5,322 nucleotides of DNA. Origin: Nitriliruptoraceae bacterium. GTDB lineage: Bacteria > Actinomycetota > Nitriliruptoria > Nitriliruptorales > Nitriliruptoraceae. Each line of letters starts with the position of its first letter. The stretch's first letter is position 1. Positions 1-5,322 of the stretch are shown here, one piece after another. Where the stretch lies: assembly GCA_003554005.1 (NCBI GenBank), contig PWEU01000208.1, positions 1 through 5,322 of the forward strand. Direction: 5' to 3'. The translations under genes were made by a program, and so were the position numbers. The notes beneath the pieces were generated by a model. That model made no database searches. It saw only the letters and a program-made list of their open reading frames with translations, and had not been told where the DNA came from.

Positions 1-1
1 C

Positions 2-586
2 AACACGGGGCTGATCGAGGTCCCGATGGGGATCACCCTGCGCGAGATCGTCGAGGAGATGGGTGGCGGGATCCCCGGTGGGCGCGCGTTCAAGGCCGCT
101 CAGTCCGGTGGCCCCTCGGGCGGCTGCATCCCCGCCGAGTACCTCGACACCCCCGTCGACTACGAGAACCTGCAGCAGCTCGGCTCGATGATGGGTTCGG
201 GTGGCCTGGTGGTGATGGACGACACCGTCAGCATGCCCGAGGTCGCGCGCTTCTACATGGAGTTCTGCCGGGACGAGAGCTGCGGGAAGTGCAGCCCGTG
301 CCGGGTGGGCACCGTGAAGATGCACGCCTTCCTCGACCGCATCTGCGAAGGGGTCGGTCGCAAGCGCGACCTGCAGCACCTCGAGAGCCTGTGCCACACC
401 GTGCGCGCCACCAGCATGTGCGGGCTGGGCCAGAGCGCCCCGAACCCGGTGTTCTCCACCCTGGAGCATTTCCGCGACGAGTACCTGGAGCTGCTGGTGC
501 CGGACGAGACCTTCGGCGGCAGCGATGCGCGGTGGACGGCTGAGCCCGAGCGAGCCGCCGCGACGACCGAGAGGGGTGCCCGATGA
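2..586 (+). CDS. hoxF: HoxF, diaphorase subunit of NAD(P)-linked [NiFe] hydrogenase, C-terminal part (5' truncated by window edge)
   Basis: HoxF is the NuoF-like subunit that passes electrons between hydrogenase and NAD(P) in the cytoplasm. Only the last 194 residues are visible, since the frame is open from base 2 with no start. The family's usual length is about 530-600 residues, so the FMN/NAD-binding domain lies mostly upstream. The visible part opens with a TGLIEVPMG stretch and a glycine-rich segment ending in QSGGPSGGCIP (fragment residues 34-44), both typical of NuoF/HoxF. A 4Fe-4S motif follows: C94, C97 and C100 (ESCGKCSPC), with the fourth ligand C140 in SMCGLGQSAPNP. The last 25 or so residues are polar, Ala/Arg-rich and probably disordered. 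The stop overlaps the hoxU start by four bases (ATGA), implying translational coupling. HoxF is preferred over complex I NuoF because HoxU, HoxY and HoxH follow directly. Confidence 0.95.
   Translation, partial: NTGLIEVPMGITLREIVEEMGGGIPGGRAFKAAQSGGPSGGCIPAEYLDTPVDYENLQQLGSMMGSGGLVVMDDTVSMPEVARFYMEFCRDESCGKCSPCRVGTVKMHAFLDRICEGVGRKRDLQHLESLCHTVRATSMCGLGQSAPNPVFSTLEHFRDEYLELLVPDETFGGSDARWTAEPERAAATTERGAR
570..576 (+). promoter_or_regulatory. Shine-Dalgarno of hoxU
   Basis: A purine run, AGAGGGG, lies inside the hoxF coding end and finishes six bases before the ATG at 583. It supports that start, which otherwise has only the ATGA overlap with the hoxF stop behind it. Confidence 0.65.
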
Positions 587-1335
587 GGCCGCGCACCGGA
601 CCCCGCCCGAACGTGCCGGTCACCATCGACGGCGTCGAACACCAGGCCTACGAGGGTGAGACCCTGCTCGAGCTCGCCCGTCGCGTGGGGGTCAGGATCC
701 CCACCCTGTGCCACCTGGAGGGGCTGTCGGTCTACGGCGGCTGCCGTCTGTGTGTCGTCGAGGTGGCGGGAGACCGTCGGCTGTCCCCGGCGTGTGCGCT
801 GGAGGTGACCGCTGAGCTGGAGGTCACCACCCAGAGCTGGGACCTCCACGAGCACCGGAGGCGGATCGTCGAGTTGCTGTTCGCCGAGGGTGACCACGTC
901 TGCGCCTTCTGCGTCTCCTCGGGCTCGTGCGAGCTGCAGGACCTGGCGACCGAGCACGACGTCGACCACATCCACTACGACTTCGCCCACCCGGATCAGG
1001 CGGTCGACGCCTCGCATCCCAAGTACAGCCTCGATCGCAACCGGTGCGTGCTGTGCACCCGGTGCGTGCGGGTCTGTGACGAGGTGGAGGGCGCGCACGT
1101 CTGGGACATGGCGATGCGTGGCAGTCAGGGCCGGATCGTGGCCGGCATGGACCAGCCCTGGGGTGAGGTGGCGGACTGCACCTGGTGCGGCAAGTGCGTC
1201 CTGGTCTGCCCCACCGGCGCGCTGTCGTTCAAGGGGCGCGCCACCTCGGAGATGGTGCACGATCCGGATGTCGTGGCGTTCCTGGCCGCGGCCCGCGAGG
1301 ATGGCGAGTGGCTCGACCGGAAGGCTGACGCGTGA
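583..1335 (+). CDS. hoxU: HoxU, Fe-S electron-transfer subunit of the diaphorase module
   Basis: HoxU resembles the N-terminal part of complex I NuoG and wires the hydrogenase to HoxF. The 250-residue protein is slightly longer than typical HoxU proteins. A ferredoxin-like 2Fe-2S domain covers about residues 11-85, with C43, C54, C57 and C71 as ligands. A His/Cys3 4Fe-4S motif follows at H105, C107, C110 and C116 (DHVCAFC then GSCELQD). Two CxxCxxCxxxC 4Fe-4S motifs lie at C155/C158/C161/C165 and C199/C202/C205/C209. All ligands are present and there is no signal peptide, consistent with a cytoplasmic location. The ATG start overlaps the hoxF stop, and the 3' end overlaps the hoxY GTG. It is not NuoG, because it ends soon after the Fe-S domains and lacks the large molybdopterin-like domain, and because hoxY follows. 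Confidence 0.96.
   Translation: MRPRTGPRPNVPVTIDGVEHQAYEGETLLELARRVGVRIPTLCHLEGLSVYGGCRLCVVEVAGDRRLSPACALEVTAELEVTTQSWDLHEHRRRIVELLFAEGDHVCAFCVSSGSCELQDLATEHDVDHIHYDFAHPDQAVDASHPKYSLDRNRCVLCTRCVRVCDEVEGAHVWDMAMRGSQGRIVAGMDQPWGEVADCTWCGKCVLVCPTGALSFKGRATSEMVHDPDVVAFLAAAREDGEWLDRKADA
1319..1324 (+). promoter_or_regulatory. Shine-Dalgarno of hoxY
   Basis: GGAAGG lies seven bases before the GTG at 1332, within the end of hoxU. It supports the GTG start that overlaps the hoxU stop as GTGA. Confidence 0.6.
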
Positions 1336-1919
1336 GCGCTGAGACCGCTGTGGACGAGACGACGCGACTCAGGGTCGCCACGGCGTGGCTGGGGGGCTGT
1401 TCGGGCTGCCACATGTCCTTCCTCGACCTCGATGAGAAGCTGCTCGACCTCGCGGCGATGGCCGACCTGGTCTACGGTCCGCTCACCGACACCAAGGAGT
1501 TCCCACCCAACGTCGACGTGACGCTGGTGGAGGGGGCGGTCACCAATGAGGACAACCTCGAGCTCGCGCGCGCGGTCCGCTCCAACTCCCGCTACGTCGT
1601 CTCCTTCGGGGACTGCGCGGTGAGCGGCAACATCACTTCCCTGCGCAACAGCATGGGCGACCCGACAGAACTGGTGCGACGCGTCTACGTCGACCACCCC
1701 GACATCAACGGCCACTTCCCTTCGGAGGTGGTACCGGCGCTGCTGCCCCACTCGGAGCCGCTGCACGAGGTCATCCCGATCGACGTCTACCTGCCCGGCT
1801 GCCCGCCGTCGGCCGAGCGCATCTGGACGCTGTTGTCCCGCCTGCTCGAGTCCCTGGCCGCCGGTGAGGGCATCCCGGACCTGACCTGGCGAGGCCCTGA
1901 GGACCTGCGTTTCGGCTGA
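1332..1919 (+). CDS. hoxY: HoxY, small subunit of [NiFe] hydrogenase
   Basis: HoxY is the small subunit of the hydrogenase module. It carries the proximal 4Fe-4S cluster that takes electrons from the Ni-Fe site of HoxH toward HoxU. The protein has 195 residues, normal for group 3d small subunits, which lack the C-terminal clusters of membrane-bound enzymes. Ligands are visible as C23 and C26 (LGGCSGCHMSFLD), C95 (GDCAVSGN) and C157 (LPGCPPSAE). There is no Tat signal, so it should stay in the cytoplasm. The GTG start is supported by GGAAGG seven bases upstream and by the four-base overlap with hoxU. From memory of the families, the WLxGCSGCHMSFLD style is closer to cyanobacterial HoxY than to the Ralstonia protein. 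The other candidate, a methanogen-type F420-hydrogenase small subunit, is excluded by the hoxFU context. Confidence 0.96.
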   Translation: MSAETAVDETTRLRVATAWLGGCSGCHMSFLDLDEKLLDLAAMADLVYGPLTDTKEFPPNVDVTLVEGAVTNEDNLELARAVRSNSRYVVSFGDCAVSGNITSLRNSMGDPTELVRRVYVDHPDINGHFPSEVVPALLPHSEPLHEVIPIDVYLPGCPPSAERIWTLLSRLLESLAAGEGIPDLTWRGPEDLRFG

Positions 1920-1975
1920 CCACTCCGCGCCCGTCGCCCCGCCCCGCGGCCGACGCCGACGATCACGAGGACCCC
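1920..1975 (+). other. hoxY-hoxH spacer with weak inverted repeat
   Basis: This 56-base spacer is the longest gap between the four structural hox genes. It is very C/G-rich. It contains CGTCG (1932-1936) and CGACG (1951-1955), which could pair as a five-base stem around a 14-base loop, and a CCGCGG palindrome (1944-1949). No promoter box or start codon upstream of 1976 in the hoxH frame is seen. At this base composition the repeat may be chance. Confidence 0.3.
1967..1971 (+). promoter_or_regulatory. Shine-Dalgarno of hoxH
   Basis: GAGGA ends four bases before the GTG at 1976. The spacing is short, but this is the only in-frame start that places the conserved IDPVTRIEGH segment near the N-terminus, as expected for HoxH. 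Confidence 0.5.
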
Positions 1976-3415
1976 GTGCACGACATCCACCACACCATCG
2001 ATCCGGTCACCCGCATCGAGGGGCACGCGAAGATCACGCTGCGCCTCGACGACGCCGGCGAGGTCGCCGACGCGCGCTTCCACGTCACGGAGTTCCGTGG
2101 TTTCGAGGAGTTCTGCAAGGGACGGCCGCTCGCCGAGATGCCGGGGATCACGGCCCGCACCTGCGGTATCTGCCCGGTCAGTCACCTGCTGGCCGCCTCC
2201 AAGGCCGGGGATGCGATCCTCGGGGTCACCCCGCCGCCCGCGGCGCTGCGTCAGCGGCGGCTGCTCAACCTCGGGCAGATCCTCCAGTCCCACAGCTTGA
2301 GCTTCTTCCACCTCTCCGCCCCGGACCTGCTGCTGGGCATGGACCACGACCCGGCCACACGTAACGTCTTCGGGCTGATGCAGGCGGAACCGGAGATCGC
2401 CAAGCGCGGTATCCGGATGCGTCAGTTCGGCCAGGAGGTGATCCGTTCGGTCTCCGGCCGACGGGTCCACGGCCACCAGATCGTGCCCGGAGGGGTCACG
2501 GAGGCCTTCACCACCGAGCAGCGCGACGTGATCGCGGCCGACATCGACGAGATCCTCAGCGCCGCGGAGGCGACGCTGGAGCTGCTCGACTCCGTCTCGG
2601 GACGCTTCGACCGGGAGCTCGCCTCCTTCGGTGCCTTCCCCTCGCTGTACCTCTCCCACGTCCAGCCCGACGGCACCTGGGAGCACGTCGACGGACGCCT
2701 CACGATGATCGACCACGACGGGTCGGTGGTGCTCAACCAGTTCGACCCGGCCGACTACCGCGAGCACCTGGGCGAGGCCGGCAAGTCCGACTCCTACCTC
2801 AAGTCGCCCTACTACCGCGCGCGGGTGGACGGTGACGACCCGCGTCCCGGCATGTACCGGGTGGGTCCGCTGGCCCGCATCAACATCGCCGAGCGGTTCG
2901 GCACCCCGATCGCCGACCAGGGCCTGGCCGACTTCCGCGAGCGGTACGGGCGGATCGCCTCCTCGGCGTTCCTCTACCACCACGCCCGGGTGCTCGAGGT
3001 CATCGCCTGCGCCGAGCGCATCGCCGCGCTGATGGACGATCCGGTCCTGCTGGACACGCGGGTGCGGGCCCAGGCCGGCATCAACGCCAACCGCGGCGTC
3101 GGGGCCTCCGAGGCCCCCCGCGGGTTGCTGATCCACGACTACGAGGTGGACGACGACGGGCTGATCACCGCCATGAACCTGATCATCGCGACGGGCCAGA
3201 ACGACCTCGCGATGAACGCCACGATCCTGTCGATCGCCAAGGAGTTCGGGGACGGCCCGGAGCTCACCGATGGCATGCTGAACCGGATCGAGGCCGGGGT
3301 CCGTGCCTACGCCCCCTGCCTGTCCTGCTCGACCCATGCGATCGGGCAGATGCCGATGAAGGTGCAGCTGCTCGCCCCCGACGGCGAGTTGCTGCAGGAG
3401 GGGCGTCGCGACTGA
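1976..3415 (+). CDS. hoxH: HoxH, large catalytic subunit of [NiFe] hydrogenase (group 3d)
   Basis: HoxH holds the Ni-Fe(CN)2CO centre and interconverts H2 with protons and electrons. The 479-residue length is close to Ralstonia HoxH (488). Visible motifs are DPVTRIEGH (residues 9-17, with E15 in the proton-transfer position), RTCGICPVSH with Ni/Fe ligands C63 and C66, EAPRG carrying the arginine near the active site, and CLSCSTH with ligands C448 and C451. H454 marks the expected cleavage point, leaving a 25-residue tail for the protease encoded next. Two oddities are seen. The residue before Pro-Cys is Ala446 where the family normally has Asp (DPCxxC). A segment usually like EWSYxKFPY reads SDSYLKSPYY (271-280). 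All four metal-binding cysteines remain, so an active enzyme is likely. The GTG start has a GAGGA ribosome site. Complex I NuoD is excluded by the intact CxxC pairs. Confidence 0.97.
   Translation: MHDIHHTIDPVTRIEGHAKITLRLDDAGEVADARFHVTEFRGFEEFCKGRPLAEMPGITARTCGICPVSHLLAASKAGDAILGVTPPPAALRQRRLLNLGQILQSHSLSFFHLSAPDLLLGMDHDPATRNVFGLMQAEPEIAKRGIRMRQFGQEVIRSVSGRRVHGHQIVPGGVTEAFTTEQRDVIAADIDEILSAAEATLELLDSVSGRFDRELASFGAFPSLYLSHVQPDGTWEHVDGRLTMIDHDGSVVLNQFDPADYREHLGEAGKSDSYLKSPYYRARVDGDDPRPGMYRVGPLARINIAERFGTPIADQGLADFRERYGRIASSAFLYHHARVLEVIACAERIAALMDDPVLLDTRVRAQAGINANRGVGASEAPRGLLIHDYEVDDDGLITAMNLIIATGQNDLAMNATILSIAKEFGDGPELTDGMLNRIEAGVRAYAPCLSCSTHAIGQMPMKVQLLAPDGELLQEGRRD
3338..3412 (+). other. 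HoxH C-terminal propeptide (predicted cleaved tail)
   Basis: These codons encode the 25 residues after H454 of HoxH, starting AIGQMPMKVQLL. In Ralstonia HoxH the equivalent tail is 24 residues long and is removed after the histidine of CxxCxTH once nickel is inserted. The tail's presence, with a HoxW-type gene right downstream, indicates processing by endoproteolysis. The cleavage site is inferred by analogy. Confidence 0.75.
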
Positions 3416-3440
3416 CGGCGCCTGCGCCGAGCCGACCCCG

Positions 3441-3869
3441 GTGCTCGTCATCGGGGTCGGTTCGCTGCTGCGCACCGATGACGCGGTGGGCCGGGTCGTC
3501 GCCGACCGGCTGGAGGCGCTCCACCTCGATGACGTCGAGGTGGCGTCGGTCCACCAGCTGACCCCGGAGCTGGCCCCGAGCTTCGACCGTCGACGCCTGG
3601 TGGTGATCGTCGATGCCGCGGTGGACGTGTCGGAGCTCACCGTCAGCCCGATCGAGATCGATCGCTCGGGGGAGCTGATGACCCACCACCTCGGGCCGGC
3701 CGGGTTGCTGTCCTTCGCGGCCAAGCTCGGCTGGCGGCCGGAGCGCGCGGTGGCGGTCCGCATCCCCGTCCGCGACCTGGAGATCGGTACCGAGCTCTCC
3801 GGCGAGGGCGCGGCGCTGGTCGAGCAGGCACTGACCGAGGTGCGTGCCCTGCTCCACGCCTCGCGCTGA
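3441..3869 (+). CDS. hoxW: HoxW-type hydrogenase maturation endopeptidase
   Basis: This 142-residue protein belongs to the HybD/HycI/HoxW family (peptidase A31), which removes the C-terminal tail of the large subunit after nickel loading. The N-terminal GVGSLLRTDDAVG (residues 5-17) matches the family GxGNxLxxDDGxG motif. D14 aligns with the E. coli HybD metal-sensing Glu16, D58 (VVIVDAA) with Asp62, and H82 or H83 (THHLGPAGLL) with His93. VHQLTPELA (38-46) is a segment I recall from cyanobacterial HoxW. Position right after hoxH makes HoxH the obvious substrate. The GTG at 3441 is the only plausible start: it sits directly before the first beta strand, and no ATG, GTG or TTG occurs in frame between it and the end of hoxH. 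No clear Shine-Dalgarno is seen in the 25-base gap, so translation may depend on coupling with hoxH. Ser replaces the usual Asn (residue 8) and Ala the usual Gly (residue 15) in the first motif. Confidence 0.9.
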   Translation: MLVIGVGSLLRTDDAVGRVVADRLEALHLDDVEVASVHQLTPELAPSFDRRRLVVIVDAAVDVSELTVSPIEIDRSGELMTHHLGPAGLLSFAAKLGWRPERAVAVRIPVRDLEIGTELSGEGAALVEQALTEVRALLHASR

Positions 3870-3876
3870 GGGCGCA

Positions 3877-3890
3877 CCGGCCGCTGCCGG
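3877..3890 (+). terminator. Possible small hairpin after hoxW
   Basis: CCGGC (3877-3881) and GCCGG (3886-3890) can pair around a four-base loop eight bases after the hoxW stop. The stem is only five pairs and no T-run follows, so this is at best a weak or factor-assisted terminator. It is listed because it sits where the hox operon would be expected to end. Confidence 0.2.
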
Positions 3891-3891
3891 C

Positions 3892-3921
3892 GGGTGTGGC
3901 GGCGTGGGTAGGGGGTCGGGG
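3892..3921 (+). other. G-rich tract, possible G-quadruplex
   Basis: Four G-runs lie on the plus strand at 3892-3894, 3906-3908, 3911-3915 and 3918-3921. Loops are 11, 2 and 2 bases. The first loop is longer than in a canonical quadruplex motif, but two extra GG pairs inside it could substitute. The tract lies between the end of hoxW and the candidate thiolase promoter. Function is unknown, and G-rich stretches arise easily at this base composition. Confidence 0.3.
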
Positions 3922-3933
3922 ATGGCCCGGCGC

Positions 3934-3939
3934 TAGCCT
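3934..3939 (+). promoter_or_regulatory. Candidate -10 box of the thiolase gene
   Basis: TAGCCT fits the actinobacterial TAnnnT -10 pattern and lies 51 bases before the thiolase ATG, which would give a leader of about 40-45 bases. No recognisable -35 box sits 16-18 bases upstream, where the sequence is G-rich. The call rests on the -10 and on the 120-base gap separating this gene from hoxW. Confidence 0.35.
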
Positions 3940-3978
3940 CTACCGCGGGAGCCTCGCACCACCTCGACGTCGTTCCGT

Positions 3979-3984
3979 GGAGAG
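3979..3984 (+). promoter_or_regulatory. Shine-Dalgarno of the thiolase gene
   Basis: GGAGAG ends five bases before the ATG at 3990 and supports that start. The protein then begins MPEAVIVAAARSPIG, as expected for the family. Confidence 0.7.
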
Positions 3985-3989
3985 CCACC

Positions 3990-5192
3990 ATGCCCGAAGC
4001 CGTGATCGTCGCCGCTGCCCGGAGCCCGATCGGACGGGCCTTCAAGGGGAGCATGACCGAGCTGCGCCCCGACGACCTGACCGCCACCATCGTGGCGGCC
4101 GCGATGGCGCAGGTCCCGCAGCTCGACCCGGCGGACATCGATGACCTCATGCTCGGCTGCGGGCTCCCCGGGGGCGAGCAGGGCTTCAACCTGGCCCGGG
4201 TCGTGACCACGCTGCTCGGGTGGGAGGTACCCGGCACGACGATCACCCGCTACTGCTCCTCCAGCCTGCAGACCACCCGCATGGCGATGCACGCGATCAA
4301 GGCGGGGGAGGGGGACGTGTTCGTCTCCGCCGGCGTCGAGATGGTGTCCCGCTACGTCAAGGGCAACTCCGACAGCCTGCCCGACACCCAGAACCCCTAT
4401 TTCGCCGAGGCGGTCGCACGGACCGAGTCACAGGCCCAGGAGGGCGCGGACAGCTGGGCGCCGAGCGAGATCCCCGACATCTACATCCCGATGGGACAGA
4501 CCGCCGAGAATGTCGCGCTGCTCAAGGACGTGAGCCGCGAGGCGATGGACGACTTCGCCTACGCCTCCCAGACCCGCTACTCCGAGGCGGCTGAGGCGGG
4601 GTTCTGGGCCAGGGAGATCACCCCGATCACCCTGCCCGACGGGTCGGGCATGGACGCTGACGAGTCGCCGCGGCCCGCGAACCGGGACAGGATGGCCGAG
4701 CTGCAGCCGGTCTTCCGGCCCTACGGTCGCGTGACCGCGGGCAACGCCTGCCCGCTCAACGACGGGGCCGCGGCGCTGATCGTGATGTCGGACACCAAGG
4801 CCGCGGAGCTGGGTATCGAGCCCCTGGCCCGGGTCGTCGCCACCGGCGTGTCGGCCCTCGATCCAGAGATCATGGGTCTCGGCCCCGTCGCGGCGGCCCA
4901 GCAGGCCCTGGCACGGGCGGGCATGACGATCCGCGACGTGGACATCGTGGAGATCAACGAGGCCTTCGCAGCCCAGGTGCTGCCCTCGGCGGAGGAGCTC
5001 GGGGTCGACCACGAGGACCTCAACCCCTTCGGTGGGGCGATCGCTCTCGGGCACCCTTTCGGCATGACCGGAGCGCGCATCACGAACACGTTGCTGAACG
5101 GGTTGCGTCACCGCGACCAGACGATCGGACTCGAGACCATGTGCGTCGGCGGCGGCCAGGGCATGGCGATGATCGTCGAGCGGCTGCGGTGA
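3990..5192 (+). CDS. Thiolase, acetyl-CoA C-acetyl/acyltransferase family
   Basis: Thiolases either join two acetyl-CoA into acetoacetyl-CoA or split 3-ketoacyl-CoA with CoA at the end of beta-oxidation. The protein has 400 residues, the normal family length, with an intact two-part fold. The N-terminal half carries the nucleophile Cys89 (TRYCSSSLQ). The C-terminal half has NEAFA (N323-A327, oxyanion hole), GHPFGMTGAR with His355, and the acid/base Cys385 (MCVGGGQGMA). All catalytic residues are present. The glycine-rich segment before the histidine reads NPFGG, with Phe347 where many thiolases have Asn (NxNGG). Other residues are tolerated here in GHPF-type thiolases, so this probably marks a subfamily. 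It resembles actinobacterial acetyl-CoA acetyltransferases, but substrate chain length and direction cannot be read from the sequence. The 120-base gap and the candidate -10 suggest expression separate from hox. Cytoplasmic. Confidence 0.93.
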   Translation: MPEAVIVAAARSPIGRAFKGSMTELRPDDLTATIVAAAMAQVPQLDPADIDDLMLGCGLPGGEQGFNLARVVTTLLGWEVPGTTITRYCSSSLQTTRMAMHAIKAGEGDVFVSAGVEMVSRYVKGNSDSLPDTQNPYFAEAVARTESQAQEGADSWAPSEIPDIYIPMGQTAENVALLKDVSREAMDDFAYASQTRYSEAAEAGFWAREITPITLPDGSGMDADESPRPANRDRMAELQPVFRPYGRVTAGNACPLNDGAAALIVMSDTKAAELGIEPLARVVATGVSALDPEIMGLGPVAAAQQALARAGMTIRDVDIVEINEAFAAQVLPSAEELGVDHEDLNPFGGAIALGHPFGMTGARITNTLLNGLRHRDQTIGLETMCVGGGQGMAMIVERLR

Positions 5193-5205
5193 GCAGACGC
5201 CGCGG

Positions 5206-5322
5206 TCAGTGCCGCTGGTGGCGAGGATCGCCGAGGGCCTGACCGACGGTCTCGTCATCGAGGTAGGTGTCCTCGTCGGTCTGCTTCTCGCGGATCCGCC
5301 AGTCCTGGAAGGTGTCGAGCAG
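5206..5322 (-). CDS. C-terminal end of an unidentified protein, truncated by window edge
   Basis: Read on the minus strand from the window edge, the last 38 codons of a gene end in TGA at 5208-5206. The visible peptide starts LLDTFQDWRIREK and continues with an acidic DEDTYLDDE stretch, ending GDPRHQRH. Nearly every third codon base is G or C, as in the other genes here, and the hydrophilic mix looks like real protein and not an antisense shadow. The stop lies 13 bases from the thiolase stop, so the two genes converge tail to tail with almost no spacer. I do not recognise the family. No membrane segment, cysteine motif or catalytic signature is visible in this fragment. Confidence 0.7.
   Translation of the reverse strand: MLDTFQDWRIREKQTDEDTYLDDETVGQALGDPRHQRH

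Noticed and set aside
253..1260. Long minus-strand open stretch opposite hoxF and hoxU
   Set aside because: It is a shadow of hoxF and hoxU, with no recognisable domain and no credible ribosome site.
3396..3403. Strong Shine-Dalgarno-like AGGAGGGG at the end of hoxH
   Set aside because: No ATG, GTG or TTG lies 5-12 bases downstream, and the hoxW start is too far away at 3441. The bases encode the Glu-Gly near the HoxH C-terminus.
3896..4144. Plus-strand open stretch across the hoxW-thiolase gap
   Set aside because: It overlaps the thiolase start in another frame. Its Arg/Pro-rich product has no motif, and the thiolase ATG has its own ribosome site.
1787..4246. Very long open stretch on the minus strand (about 819 codons) opposite hoxH and hoxW
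   Set aside because: It lies antisense to two well-identified genes. Its product is an Arg/Val/Gly-rich mix with no motif, and long antisense frames are normal in DNA with G/C at nearly every third codon position.
5028..5030. Phe347 in the thiolase NPFGG segment instead of Asn as a possible loss of function
   Set aside because: The catalytic Cys89, His355 and Cys385 and the NEAFA motif are intact. Other GHPF-type thiolases, such as E. coli FadI and human HADHB as I recall them, also lack Asn here.
4428..5258. Minus-strand open stretch opposite the thiolase and reaching past its stop
   Set aside because: It is antisense to the thiolase and in a different frame from the coding-like minus-strand tail at 5206-5322, so the two cannot be the same gene.

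Overview
The window carries most of an operon for a cytoplasmic NAD(P)-linked [NiFe] hydrogenase (group 3d, Hox type). A separately promoted thiolase gene follows, then the tail of an unidentified gene on the opposite strand. The DNA is very GC-rich, with almost every third codon position G or C, three of five visible start codons GTG, and short GC-rich spacers. The thiolase resembles acetyl-CoA acetyltransferases common in actinobacteria. Together these suggest a high-GC actinobacterium, but the species cannot be named from this sequence.

Layout: positions 2-586 are the C-terminal third of hoxF, whose start lies upstream. hoxU (583-1335) overlaps hoxF by ATGA, and hoxY (1332-1919) overlaps hoxU by GTGA. 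A 56-base spacer with its own Shine-Dalgarno precedes hoxH (1976-3415). A hoxW-type maturation protease gene (3441-3869) follows 25 bases later. The 120-base gap 3870-3989 holds a small hairpin, a G-rich tract and a candidate -10 box. The thiolase gene (3990-5192) comes next, and the minus-strand gene ends at 5206, tail to tail with it.

How they work together: HoxH and HoxY form the hydrogenase module. HoxH holds the Ni-Fe site and HoxY the proximal Fe-S cluster. HoxU (one 2Fe-2S, one His/Cys3 cluster and two 4Fe-4S motifs) and HoxF (FMN, NAD and a 4Fe-4S cluster) form the diaphorase module that exchanges electrons with NAD(P)H. HoxW should cleave a 25-residue C-terminal tail from HoxH after nickel insertion. 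All ligand cysteines expected in the visible parts are present and no frameshift is seen, so the enzyme looks functional. The notable departure is Ala in place of the usual Asp just before the last Ni-binding CxxC of HoxH. The hyp accessory genes, the rest of hoxF and any hoxE are outside the window.

No RNA gene, mobile element, CRISPR array or long repeat was seen. I see an ordinary, well-preserved Hox operon with a few sequence oddities, not a clearly new system.
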